Of a stretch of 64,000 nt of DNA, positions 34,477 to 43,081 are shown piece by piece. The stretch lies in the NCBI GenBank assembly GCA_963800065.1, contig CAWCZO010000003.1:124001-188000 (forward strand). Reading direction: 5' to 3'. This stretch comes from CAWJFJ01 sp963800065 (GTDB lineage Bacteria; Actinomycetota; Acidimicrobiia; Acidimicrobiales; UBA8190). The number at the start of each line of letters is the position of its first letter. Positions within the stretch are counted from its first letter, which is position 1. The notes under the pieces were generated by a model that saw only the letters and a list, made by a program, of their open reading frames with translations, had not been told where the DNA came from and did no database searches. Position numbers and translations under genes: made by a program.

Positions 34477-35091
34477 ATGGAGCACTTTCTCGAGAACTGG
34501 GGCTATGTCGCAGTTTTCGCCCTCAGCTTCATCTCGGCCATGGGCTTGCCGGTCGGCGCCGAGTTGGCCGTCATCTACGGCGGGGTGCTGGCCAGCGGTC
34601 AGATTCCGCATGAGCCCCACCATCTCAACCTGGTCGTCGTCATCATCTCGGCCGTCGCCGCGGAGGTCCTGGGGTCGTTGGCCGGTTACCTCATCGGTTT
34701 CTACGGTGGACGGCCGTTGGTCGATCGGTTCGGCAGGTACGTGTTGCTCACACACCGGGATCTCGATCGGGCCGAGGCGTGGTTCGGCCGTCACGGCGAG
34801 CCACTGGTACTGTTCGGCCGTTTCATCCCGCTGCTCCGCTCCTTTGTCTCCTTCGCAGCCGGCCTGGGCGAGATGGCCCTCGGCAAGTTCGTGGCCTTCA
34901 CCGTCATCGGTTGTGCCGTCTGGTGCACGGCGCTGGTCAGCCTGGGTTTCGCCCTCGGCTCCACCTACAACCATGTCCTCAAGGCGTTCAGCGACGCCGG
35001 CTACCTGCTGGCCGCACTGGCCGTGATCACGGTGGTCGCACTCTTCGTCCACCGCTTCAGGGTGCTCCGTAGGGAACCGCATACCGCCTGA
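34477..35091 (+). CDS. DedA-family membrane protein
   Basis: This 204-residue inner-membrane protein of the DedA/SNARE-associated superfamily has about five helices. It carries the family motifs SAMGLPVGAELAVIYGGVLA, GSLAGYLIGFYGGR and FGRFIPLLRSFVSFAAGLGEM. The conserved arginine and proline of GRFIPLLR are kept. Relatives move undecaprenyl phosphate or phospholipids across the membrane. The arabinan-precursor operon next to it also depends on polyprenyl phosphate. Confidence 0.9.
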   Translation: MEHFLENWGYVAVFALSFISAMGLPVGAELAVIYGGVLASGQIPHEPHHLNLVVVIISAVAAEVLGSLAGYLIGFYGGRPLVDRFGRYVLLTHRDLDRAEAWFGRHGEPLVLFGRFIPLLRSFVSFAAGLGEMALGKFVAFTVIGCAVWCTALVSLGFALGSTYNHVLKAFSDAGYLLAALAVITVVALFVHRFRVLRREPHTA

Positions 35092-35128
35092 CCGGCCTCC
35101 CAGCAGCGATCTGAATGGAACCGACGTC

Positions 35129-35893
35129 CTACCCGGGGAGCCGGGCCCACACCTGTTGGGGCAGAAGGCGAAGGACGAGGTACAACCACCGGAGGAACCC
35201 GGGTACCCAGATGACCGCCTGATCCTTCTCGATGCCTCTCAACACGGCGCCCGCCACATCTTCAGGATCCACCGCGAAGGGGGCGGGCGGGAGCCCTCTG
35301 GTCATCTTGGTGTGGACGAACCCCGGTCGAACGATCTGCACCACGACTCCCGTGCCCCGAAGGCTGTGGGCGAGTCCGGATGCAAATCTGTCCAGGGCGG
35401 CCTTCGCCGATCCGTAGAGAACGGTCGCCGGCCGCGCCCTGACGGCGGCGACGGATGAGAAGACGACGATCCGGCCCGAGCCCTGGGCTCTCAAGCGCTC
35501 AGCAGCCGAAGCGATGGCTACCGCCGGCCAGGTGAAGTTGGCCGCCGCCACCTCCGAGACGCGATCAGGTTCTGGTGAGTCGGCCGGCGAACCGTTCAGT
35601 AGACCGACGGTGACGAGGACGAGATCGACCCCGTCGCCGGCGGCGGCGAAACATCGAGCCACGGTGTCCGGCGCATTCTTGACGTCAGTCGCATCGAATG
35701 TGACCGTCTCGACCGTGCCCGCCCCTCCGGCACGCGCCCGCTCGGCGGCCCCGGCAAGGGCGTTGACATTGCGCCCTGCCAGGACCACGGTCCGGCAGCG
35801 TGCGGCGACAAGTGCGGCAACGAGGGTTCCGGCGATCTCGGAGGTCCCGCCGAGGACGACCATCGACTGCGGACGCCCGAAGGCGTCATTCAT
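35129..35893 (-). CDS. dprE2: DprE2-like decaprenylphosphoryl-ribose epimerase subunit (SDR reductase)
   Basis: This 254-residue short-chain dehydrogenase would reduce the 2-keto intermediate made by DprE1 to decaprenylphosphoryl-arabinose. ATG 35893 overlaps the end of dprE1 by 8 bases, and the longer frame is rejected. GRPQSMVVLGGTSEIAG is the cofactor loop typical of DprE2 (GGTSEI), and IVVFSSVAAVRARPATVLYG is followed by SAKAAL with the catalytic YxxxK. The C-terminus ends in a hydrophobic WLYLVLRLLP segment as in DprE2. Confidence 0.88.
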   Translation of the reverse strand: MNDAFGRPQSMVVLGGTSEIAGTLVAALVAARCRTVVLAGRNVNALAGAAERARAGGAGTVETVTFDATDVKNAPDTVARCFAAAGDGVDLVLVTVGLLNGSPADSPEPDRVSEVAAANFTWPAVAIASAAERLRAQGSGRIVVFSSVAAVRARPATVLYGSAKAALDRFASGLAHSLRGTGVVVQIVRPGFVHTKMTRGLPPAPFAVDPEDVAGAVLRGIEKDQAVIWVPGFLRWLYLVLRLLPQQVWARLPG

Positions 35894-37403
35894 CGAAGCC
35901 GCCTCCGCCGAGGCCGAGACGTCGGGAGAGGTCGGACCGGAGCACCCCGTCGGGGTCGACGCGTTGTCGGGCATCGGCCAACTCCGAGATCCTGGGATAC
36001 ATCACCGCCAGGAGCTCGGGCCGAAGGCGCGCGTCCTTGGCCAGGTAGACGCGCCCGCCCGCGTCGGCCACCAGCTCGTCCAGACGATCGAGAAGGAGAG
36101 CGAGCTCCGGCGGGCCGACGGCGAAGTCCAAAGCCAGGGTCCAACCTTCGAGGGGGAACGAGAGGGGCCCGGGGTCGGCCGGACCGAAGCGCTTCAAGAC
36201 GGCCAGAGATGACGGGACACCGGAGGCCGCCGTCATCGCCACGGCCCGACGGACCACATCGGCATGTCGGGGCCCGACCACGAATTGGTATTGCACGAAG
36301 CCGTTCCGGCCGTAGAGCAGGTTCCAGTCGCCGAGACCGTCGAGCGGATAGAAGAATGAGGTCAGGGGCCGGAGAGCCGCCGACTCCCGGCGCGGCGTTT
36401 TGCGGAACCACAGGTCGTTGAAGGCCCGCACCGTCCAAGGGTTTACGAGCCCGCGAGGCGCTGGAACGGGGACCCGAAACCGTGGCTCGTGGAACCTGGC
36501 GCCGGCGCTCTTCGGCTGTGATGACCCCAGGGTATGGATCGGTGCGTGATCGCCGCGCGTCAGAACGGACCGTCCGAGACCACCAGAGCGTGGCGCGCAG
36601 TCGACCCACGCCACCGAGTATCGATACTTGTGATCCGATGAGTCCATCATCGCCATGACATCATCGAGATCGTCGAACCGCACGGTATCGACGGATAACC
36701 ACGATGTCTCGGTCCTGATCAGCCGAACCGTGGCGGCGATGACCACTCCGGTGAGCCCCATCCCGCCGGCCGTGGCCCAGAACAGTTCAGGATCGCTTTC
36801 GGGGCTCACTGATCGGGTACCGGTCGGGGTCACGAGAGTGAGATCCGTCACGTGGGAGCAGAAGCTGCCGTCACGGTGGTGGTTCTTCCCGTGCACGTCG
36901 GCGGCAACCGCACCGCCGATAGTCACGTGCCGGGTCCCTGGCGACACCGGGACGAACCAACCGCGAGGGAGCGCCCGGCGGATCAGATCGTCGAGGCTCG
37001 CTCCGCCGCCGACGGTCACCATACCCGTGTCCGGTTCGATCGGGCCGATCGAGTCGAAGCGGGCGGTGTCGATGACGATGCCTCCGGCACACTGCGCTGC
37101 GTCGCCGTAGCTTCGGCCCAATCCTCTGGCGATCACACCTCGGGGGCGTCCGTGGTGGGATCCGTCAGAGTCGCCGCGAGCGCCCGCAGCGAGGATCTGC
37201 GTAAGCGCCCCCTCTGCTTCGGGTCTGTACACCATCGCCGCCGACCGAGCCGTCTGTCCCCAGCCGGCCAGCAGCCGCCACCGGCCGGTTGGTGACGAAC
37301 TCACCCGGGAAGGTGTTCCGGCATCTGATTCCTGCTCCTCCTCGGCCCGGGCCACGGAATCAGGACCATTGGGGATGGCTGTCGTCCCCGGCGTGCCCCT
37401 CAC
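35886..37403 (-). CDS. dprE1: DprE1-like decaprenylphosphoryl-beta-D-ribose oxidase
   Basis: This FAD enzyme of about 505 residues oxidises decaprenylphosphoryl-ribose at C2. GTG 37403 overlaps the UbiA stop (GTGA) and is the likely start; GTG at VSSSPTG is an alternative. Clear DprE1 features are LAGWGQTARSAA, VIARGLGRSYGDAAQ, SPGTRHVTIGGAVAADVHGK with the NHH that follows, ELFWATAGGMGLTGVV, YPLDGLGDWN and FPLEGWTLALDF. At the position of the benzothiazinone target Cys387 (mycobacterial GWNICVDF) this protein has Ala. It sits in an overlapping operon with dprE2 and the phosphoribosyltransferase. Confidence 0.92.
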   Translation of the reverse strand: MRGTPGTTAIPNGPDSVARAEEEQESDAGTPSRVSSSPTGRWRLLAGWGQTARSAAMVYRPEAEGALTQILAAGARGDSDGSHHGRPRGVIARGLGRSYGDAAQCAGGIVIDTARFDSIGPIEPDTGMVTVGGGASLDDLIRRALPRGWFVPVSPGTRHVTIGGAVAADVHGKNHHRDGSFCSHVTDLTLVTPTGTRSVSPESDPELFWATAGGMGLTGVVIAATVRLIRTETSWLSVDTVRFDDLDDVMAMMDSSDHKYRYSVAWVDCAPRSGGLGRSVLTRGDHAPIHTLGSSQPKSAGARFHEPRFRVPVPAPRGLVNPWTVRAFNDLWFRKTPRRESAALRPLTSFFYPLDGLGDWNLLYGRNGFVQYQFVVGPRHADVVRRAVAMTAASGVPSSLAVLKRFGPADPGPLSFPLEGWTLALDFAVGPPELALLLDRLDELVADAGGRVYLAKDARLRPELLAVMYPRISELADARQRVDPDGVLRSDLSRRLGLGGGGFDE

Positions 37404-38443
37404 CCGTAGAGGCCGATCGAGAACAGCACGAGCCACGCCACGCCGAAAGCCTGGACGAAGTGGTCGTGGATTGCGAGGTCCTCCGGTGCGCCGCCGTGGC
37501 CGGAGTCGAGCAACCGGAGGACATACAGAACGCCCAGGATCATGGGGACCACGGTGAGCTGGATCCACACGAAGTGATGGCCGGACCTCGCCTGGAGTCC
37601 CGTTCTGTCGAATGCCCAGAGGCAGTAAGCGGTCACCATGACCGTCGCGGTGAGCGTCAGGGTGGACTGGAGAAACGACAGCGTGTATTCCGACAGGACG
37701 GCTCGATGTTCGAATCGGCGCTCACCGAGTGTGGTGAATTCCGCTGCTCGTTTGCCCGTCACCACGAAGAGGGCACCGAAAGACGTCACCACCAGGAACC
37801 AGCTCGAGAGAGGGACGTGGGTGGCGGCGCCACCGGCCATGGCTCGCAGGACGAATCCCGACGCCACCGCCGCCAACTCGATTACAGGCACGCGTTTGAG
37901 CCAGATGCTGTAGGCCAGGCTCATGACGGCGTACGCCCCGACAAATGCGGCGAAGACCCATCCGGCCAGGAACGAGGCGGCGCCGATGGCGATGGCCATC
38001 AGGCCGATGCCGGTGGCGGTGGCGGTTACTCCTGAGAGGGCACCGGCAGCCACGGGACGGTGCCGCTTGTCGGGGTGGTGGCGATCGGTCTCGGCGTCGA
38101 GGACGTCGTTGACGAGGTACGTTCCGGAGGCCACCATGCAGAAGATCGCGAACGCCGCCAGCGAGTGCAGGGCATCGAGCCGATGGTCGAGCACACCGGC
38201 TGCCGCCGGAGCCACGAAGACGAGCAGGTTCTTGCTCCACTGGCGCGGCCGCAGTGCCCGCATGAGGTTGCCGACCCTCGGAGACACGGGCGTCGAACCC
38301 GTGACGTTGATCGTGACCCCGTTATCGCCTTGATCATCGATGTGCTCACCGGACGGGGCAAGCGTCTCGGTTCGATCGAATCCCGGCGCCAAGCCGATCG
38401 GCGGACCGACCGGGCCTCTGTCGGTCCCGTGCAACTCAACCAC
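37400..38443 (-). CDS. ubiA: UbiA-family decaprenyl-phosphate phosphoribosyltransferase
   Basis: This 347-residue integral membrane prenyl-phosphate transferase should join phosphoribosyl pyrophosphate to decaprenyl phosphate, the first step to DPA. Residues from about 60 match: MRALRPRQWSKNLLVFVAPA, the metal-binding NDVLDAETDRHHPDK, and YSIWLKRVPVIELAAVASGF with VLRAMAGG. About eight or nine helices are visible. GTG 38443 overlaps the stop of the upstream gene by 8 bases; the first about 58 residues are polar and may not all be translated. The call is strengthened by dprE1 and dprE2 following directly. Confidence 0.9.
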   Translation of the reverse strand: MVELHGTDRGPVGPPIGLAPGFDRTETLAPSGEHIDDQGDNGVTINVTGSTPVSPRVGNLMRALRPRQWSKNLLVFVAPAAAGVLDHRLDALHSLAAFAIFCMVASGTYLVNDVLDAETDRHHPDKRHRPVAAGALSGVTATATGIGLMAIAIGAASFLAGWVFAAFVGAYAVMSLAYSIWLKRVPVIELAAVASGFVLRAMAGGAATHVPLSSWFLVVTSFGALFVVTGKRAAEFTTLGERRFEHRAVLSEYTLSFLQSTLTLTATVMVTAYCLWAFDRTGLQARSGHHFVWIQLTVVPMILGVLYVLRLLDSGHGGAPEDLAIHDHFVQAFGVAWLVLFSIGLYG

Positions 38444-39710
38444 CGGATACCGAAGACATGGTGATGAAGTCGCGTGCCCACCAGGGTTCGAAATACCGGG
38501 ACGGCGTTCCCGTCATGTTCGAGAGCAGCTCCGTGCCGTTGGTGGCGCCCGCCAGTCCGTTGGGTGCCGAGGGTTCATACGTGCTGAAGTTCACCCAGTC
38601 GGTGTTGATATCGAGCTCCATCGCCCGGACCGCACCGGCCCGTACGAGCACGTTGGCCAGGTCGGTGATGTTCAGACCCGGCCCCCCTGCGTACACGAGG
38701 GCCCCGTCGGCGGTGATCCCGAGGCCTGAGCGCCAGACGTAGACCGCACCTCCGAGCGTTTGTCCCCACGCGGTCGTGTCGGACGCGTTTATGCCGGGGA
38801 CCGTTTGGGCATTGTCGACGAGCAGATTGAGGTTCTGGCGCACGGAGACGACATTCGGTGTCATCTTCACGTCCCGCTCCCACGCTCCGACCGTCGAGGT
38901 GCCGTTTCTGTAGACCACGAACGACGCCGCGTCCGTGCGCAAGGGAATGATGACCTTGCCATCGGTGTAGTAGCCGCCGTTGGCGTCTGACATGAGGAAG
39001 CCGGCGTTGAACGCCGCCACCAGGGATCTTGCTGCCGCCGGTTGGATCGGAGCGGTGTGCGAGTAGGGGCCTCCGCCGGGAATCTGGCTTCCCGAGTACA
39101 AGGTCGCCCGCAGGAGCTTCGTGTCCATCCAGGCCACCCCGACGACGTAGCTCGTGTGGACGGCGTCGGGTCGCAGGGTCGTCTCGTAGATGGCGGGAAC
39201 GTCACCGACCAGTCGGCCGGCGGGCGACCATTGGCCCTCCCCGGCGATGGCCGGGCTGGCGAAGGGCTCAAGCGCCGGTGGTGGCGGCAGATGCGGTGGC
39301 CCCGCGGCGACCGCCACCGCAGTGGTGGCAGGGGGCCGGATGGCTCCCCTCGGTGGTACCCCTCCCATCCGTGGCGGATGGTGGCTGTACCACTCGTTCT
39401 CGGCCCAGTTCACCACGCCGGCGCCACCGTGCTCCCGGCTCCACTCGGCAAGGCGGGCGCCGAACGAGCTGCCGAGGGCGGGATTGGTGAGGGCTCCTCC
39501 GAGCGAGATGGCCAGCCACGTCATTGTGGTGATCAAGCCCAGGGCGCCCAACGTCCGGATGCGGCGCCGGCGGTAGATCCGTCCGCCCTTGGGCCAGTGC
39601 CGGACAGGACGACGAACTCGTGTGGCGTATTCATCGATATCGATCGGACGCAGCTCAACCAATGAATGGCTCGCTCGAGACGACGGCGTCGATACCGTCC
39701 GCAAGGACAC
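38436..39710 (-). CDS. Membrane-anchored phosphodiester glycosidase (NAGPA/DUF2233) domain protein
   Basis: This is a 424-residue protein. A basic cytoplasmic start is followed by one helix (TLGALGLITTMTWLAISLGGAL), a Pro/Ala-rich linker (about 110-165) and an extracellular NAGPA-type domain. The domain shows LVAAFNAGFLMSDANGGYYT, VVSVRQNLNLLVDNAQTVPG and YAGGPGLNITDLANVLVRAG, then AMELDINTDWVNF. Such domains split sugar phosphodiesters. As first gene of the DPA operon it may act on arabinan or teichoic-type polymers, which is inference from context. Confidence 0.85.
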   Translation of the reverse strand: MSLRTVSTPSSRASHSLVELRPIDIDEYATRVRRPVRHWPKGGRIYRRRRIRTLGALGLITTMTWLAISLGGALTNPALGSSFGARLAEWSREHGGAGVVNWAENEWYSHHPPRMGGVPPRGAIRPPATTAVAVAAGPPHLPPPPALEPFASPAIAGEGQWSPAGRLVGDVPAIYETTLRPDAVHTSYVVGVAWMDTKLLRATLYSGSQIPGGGPYSHTAPIQPAAARSLVAAFNAGFLMSDANGGYYTDGKVIIPLRTDAASFVVYRNGTSTVGAWERDVKMTPNVVSVRQNLNLLVDNAQTVPGINASDTTAWGQTLGGAVYVWRSGLGITADGALVYAGGPGLNITDLANVLVRAGAVRAMELDINTDWVNFSTYEPSAPNGLAGATNGTELLSNMTGTPSRYFEPWWARDFITMSSVSGG

Positions 39711-39846
39711 TGGATCCGTGGTCGGGGGACTCTGCTCTGCTGTTCCGGGCCGACATGGGTGTCACGGGTGCAACTTATAGAGCGATCCTGACGAAGAGAT
39801 GAAGAAGCTGGGCCGCCGAATTCCTGGGGAATCTTCATGATCCGGT

Positions 39847-39867
39847 CATGATCGGTGACCGATCATG
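39847..39867. promoter_or_regulatory. Perfect 21-base palindrome in the divergent region 39711-40141
   Basis: The arms CATGATCGGT and ACCGATCATG are separated by one G. It lies between the glycosidase/DPA operon and the redox operon, in a 431-base region with no other gene signal, about 275 bases before the first redox gene. It is a candidate operator. Confidence 0.6.
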
Positions 39868-40141
39868 TCTGTCCGGGGTGCGGAAAGCGCGCCTTCGCCA
39901 ACTCAGAAAGTCGTCAGCCCGTCGCGTCTTTGCGGCACTCTCAGCAGCTCGACACGAAATGACCACTCCAAGCGCGCGCTTGCCAACGCCCCGACCGATC
40001 ACGGGATTTGGACGTGATCTCCCACGGTCCGCCAGGAGTGCATCGGCAACACAGGTCGACCTCGAAGGGCAGCGCGCGCCACACAGAGAACGCACAGGCT
40101 ACGCACAGACACCGCTCAAGGCGTCCCGTCAGAATGGCGAG

Positions 40142-41533
40142 ATGTCGCCGGCGACGAAGATAAAGCCCGTCGGTCCTCGGGTGCCCAGTGGACAGGCGCC
40201 TGTGTCTCGTCCGGGACATGTCCCGAAGCCCTGGGTCGCCGACGCCTTCGCCGCCCTCGCCGGGCTCGGCCTGGGTGTGACGCTGGCCCTGGTCATAACC
40301 GGGGAGACGCGCGGTTCGCTCTCAGCGCCCGGTGGCTGGCTCATCGCCGGTGGACGTTTCGCCGGGTTCACGGGGGCGTACCTCCTTCTCGTCATGGTTG
40401 TCCTCATTGCACGGCTGCCCTGGCTGGAGCGGGCAGTCGGCCAAGATCGGCTTGTCCGATGGCACCGCCGGGTCGGACCGTGGGTGCTGTGGCTCATCAC
40501 CGCCCACGTGGTGCTCATCACCCTCGGCTATGCACAGCTGGCCAAGGTGGGGCCGCTGCGTCAATTGTGGGTTTTCCTCACCTCGTATCCCGACCTTCTG
40601 GCGGCCGCTGTCGGCTTCTGTCTCCTGGTCATGGCCGGGATCACCTCGATCAGGATCGCCCGCCGACGTCTCAAGTACGAGACCTGGTGGGTCGTCCACC
40701 TCTACATGTACCTGGCGCTTGCTCTCGCCTTCGCCCACCAGATCGTGACCGGCGGCTCGTTTGTCGGCCATCCCCTCACCCGGGCGATCTGGATCGCCGT
40801 GTGGATTTCCACGGCAGGGATGGTCGTCGTCTTCCGGGTCCTCCAACCGATCGCCCGGAACCTCCGACACCGGCTCCGGGTCGCTTCCGTCAACGAGGAG
40901 GCGCCGGGCGTGTACTCCGTCGTCTGCTCTGGCCGGCGCCTCGATCGGCTGGCGGTCTCAGGTGGCCAGTTCTTCCAGTGGCGCTTTCTGACGAAGGAAC
41001 TGTGGTGGCACGCCCACCCCTATTCCCTTTCGGCACTGCCCCGACCCCCCTACGTCAGGGTCACGGTCAAGGGACTGGGTGATCAGAGCCGCGCCGTCGC
41101 TCTCCTGAAGCCTGGTACCCGGGTTGCCGTGGAAGGACCCTATGGAGCATTCACCCACCACGCCCGATCTTCGGACCGGGTCGTCCTGATCGGTGCCGGA
41201 GTCGGTATCACCCCACTACGTGCTCTTCTCGAGGACCTGCCGGAATGGGTGGCCGTCACTGTCATCGTACGAGCATCGAGTCCACAGGACATCGTCCATC
41301 GTGACGAGGTCGCCGCCTTTGTGGCGCGCCGTGGCGGACAGTTTCACGAGCTCGTCGGCTCACGCCGTCAGGTCCCCTTCGACGCCAACGCCCTCCGACG
41401 ACTCGTTCCCGACCTCCCTCGGTGCGACATCTATGTCTGTGGGCCGCAGGGTTTTAGCAACCGTGTCCTGTCTGCGGCCCGGAAGCTCGGAGTGCCGCGC
41501 CGGAGGATCCACCACGAAGCGTTCACCTTCTGA
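40142..41533 (+). CDS. Ferric-reductase-like flavocytochrome (FAD/NAD-binding)
   Basis: This is a 463-residue membrane protein. An N-terminal six-helix ferric-reductase-like heme domain has paired histidines in VRWHRRVGPWVLWLITAH and TWWVVHLYMYLALALAFAHQ. A cytoplasmic ferredoxin-reductase module follows, with FAD motif HPYSLSAL (His where Arg is usual), NAD motif IGAGVGITPLRALL and the C-terminal CDIYVCGPQGF. It should move electrons from NAD(P)H to heme and outward. ATG 40142 is chosen; the open frame upstream to 39848 lacks coding character. It is the first gene of a redox operon with an FMN-binding protein and ApbE. Confidence 0.92.
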   Translation: MSPATKIKPVGPRVPSGQAPVSRPGHVPKPWVADAFAALAGLGLGVTLALVITGETRGSLSAPGGWLIAGGRFAGFTGAYLLLVMVVLIARLPWLERAVGQDRLVRWHRRVGPWVLWLITAHVVLITLGYAQLAKVGPLRQLWVFLTSYPDLLAAAVGFCLLVMAGITSIRIARRRLKYETWWVVHLYMYLALALAFAHQIVTGGSFVGHPLTRAIWIAVWISTAGMVVVFRVLQPIARNLRHRLRVASVNEEAPGVYSVVCSGRRLDRLAVSGGQFFQWRFLTKELWWHAHPYSLSALPRPPYVRVTVKGLGDQSRAVALLKPGTRVAVEGPYGAFTHHARSSDRVVLIGAGVGITPLRALLEDLPEWVAVTVIVRASSPQDIVHRDEVAAFVARRGGQFHELVGSRRQVPFDANALRRLVPDLPRCDIYVCGPQGFSNRVLSAARKLGVPRRRIHHEAFTF

Positions 41534-41573
41534 TGGATAGGCAGCGGCGTCACGTGATTCAAAAGGTCACGGA

Positions 41574-42074
41574 ATGAAACGTACCCCGATCGTCCTCGCC
41601 GCCACCGCCGCAGGTCTCGCCGGCGTGCTGACCTTCCATACGAAATCGGCGCGTCTCACCCTGGGCGGGCTGCCCCAGGCCTCTGCCACCACGAGCCCCC
41701 CGGCCCCATCGACCACCGTTGGATCATCCCCGGACCGAGGTACCAGTGGGACGAGTCCTCCGCCCTCGACCACGCCGACGACGGTTCCCTCGGCGAAGCG
41801 AACGGCGACCGGCCCGCTCGTCAACTACAACTACGGCGAATTGTCGGTTTCGGTCACGGTCTCGGGGAGGAAGATCACCAATGTCGGGATCGCCTCGCTG
41901 GACGACGGTGGGAATTTCCGGTCCCAGGCCATCGACCAGGAGTCGATTCCGCTTCTCGAACAGCAGGCCCTGCAGGCGCAGAGCGCCAATATCCAAGGTG
42001 TATCAGGGGCAAGCTATACGAGTGCAGGTTTCGAACAGTCGCTCCAAGCGGTCCTCGGAAAGCTCGGCTTGTGA
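41574..42074 (+). CDS. Exported FMN-binding (covalent flavinylation) protein
   Basis: This is a 166-residue protein with an N-terminal signal or anchor (MKRTPIVLAATAAGLAGVL), a Thr/Pro/Ser-rich linker (36-78) and one FMN_bind domain. The C-terminal SGASYTSAGFEQSLQ is the flavin attachment site (S/D-G-A-[ST]-x-T), whose Thr receives FMN from ApbE. The next gene encodes ApbE with a 4-base overlap. It probably passes electrons outside the membrane. Confidence 0.92.
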   Translation: MKRTPIVLAATAAGLAGVLTFHTKSARLTLGGLPQASATTSPPAPSTTVGSSPDRGTSGTSPPPSTTPTTVPSAKRTATGPLVNYNYGELSVSVTVSGRKITNVGIASLDDGGNFRSQAIDQESIPLLEQQALQAQSANIQGVSGASYTSAGFEQSLQAVLGKLGL

Positions 42075-42886
42075 AGATGCCCGACCATGTGGTCACGTCC
42101 GGACGACCGGACGTCATTCACCACCTCGAGAATGTCATGGGCACCATTGTGACCATCGACGTCTATCCGGCCCACCACAACTGTGGCCCCGAGGTCTCCC
42201 TGGGTATGGCTCGGGCGCGTGCCACTCTCCGGAGCGCCGACGCTGTCTTCAGTACCTGGATCAAGGACAGTCCGATGAGTCGCCTGCGCCGGGGGGAGAT
42301 CGGGCCTGAGGAGGCACCCCCGGAAGTGGCCGACGTCCTCGAGATGTGCGCTGTCGCCCGTGAGCTCTCGGGCGGATGGTTCGACCCATGGGCGATGCCG
42401 GGAGGAGTCGATCCGACCGGATACGTGAAAGGGTGGGCAGCTCAGCGCGCCCTCGCTGAACTCGCCTCGAACGGGGTGTCCGGGGCGATGGTCAACGCCG
42501 CCGGCGACATCGCAAGTGTCGGCGGCCCAGACCGGTCCAAGCCCTTCAGGATCGGCATCGTCGAACCCCTCTCGCCGGGGGACCTGGCGTGCGTCGTCGA
42601 GCTCACGGGGGCGATAGCGACGTCGGGTAGTTACGAGCGGGGAAACCATCTGATCGATCCCCGGACGCGGCGGCCGACGACACGGGTCGCTTCGGCCAGC
42701 GTCAGTGGCCCCGACCTCGGTCTCGCTGACGCGCTCGCCACGGCTCTTGTAGTGGCCGGCGAAGAGGGACTTGTGTGGTTCGACGCCCTGGACGGCTACC
42801 AGGCGTTCGTCGTCCTCTTCGACGGGACCCGGCGATGGACGGATGGATTCCCGTTCACGTCCGATATGCCGAAGAGAGCCGCCTGA
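42071..42886 (+). CDS. apbE: ApbE FAD:protein FMN transferase
   Basis: This 271-residue enzyme splits FAD and attaches FMN to a Thr of FMN_bind domains. GTG 42071 overlaps the FMN-binding gene stop (GTGA). Conserved features are MGTIVTIDVY at the start, FDPWAMPGGVDPTGYVKGWA, VNAAGDIASVG, SGSYERGNHLIDPRTRRP and the metal-binding GLADALATAL. No signal peptide is evident, so it may be cytoplasmic-side or exported by another route. It is the dedicated partner of the upstream protein. Confidence 0.93.
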   Translation: MKMPDHVVTSGRPDVIHHLENVMGTIVTIDVYPAHHNCGPEVSLGMARARATLRSADAVFSTWIKDSPMSRLRRGEIGPEEAPPEVADVLEMCAVARELSGGWFDPWAMPGGVDPTGYVKGWAAQRALAELASNGVSGAMVNAAGDIASVGGPDRSKPFRIGIVEPLSPGDLACVVELTGAIATSGSYERGNHLIDPRTRRPTTRVASASVSGPDLGLADALATALVVAGEEGLVWFDALDGYQAFVVLFDGTRRWTDGFPFTSDMPKRAA

Positions 42887-43081
42887 CGCCGACGATCGCC
42901 ACGACCGCCATGTCGTCCGAGGACGGTCCACCGAATCCCCCGGCCGTACACTCGAAAGCTTCGTCGCGCGTGCGTACCTGATCATGGGGGCGATCTCCTT
43001 GGAAAAGTCTGTGAGTTCCACCACGCCCGGAGGTCACGGCCCTTCATGCTCGCGTCAGGGTCGCTCCGTACGCTGAGGCCG

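Noticed and set aside
39848..40141. N-terminal extension of the ferric-reductase-like protein from ATG 39848
   Set aside because: The first 98 residues are Arg/Ser-rich without coding character, would place the palindrome at 39847-39867 inside the gene, and family proteins start near the first helix as from ATG 40142.
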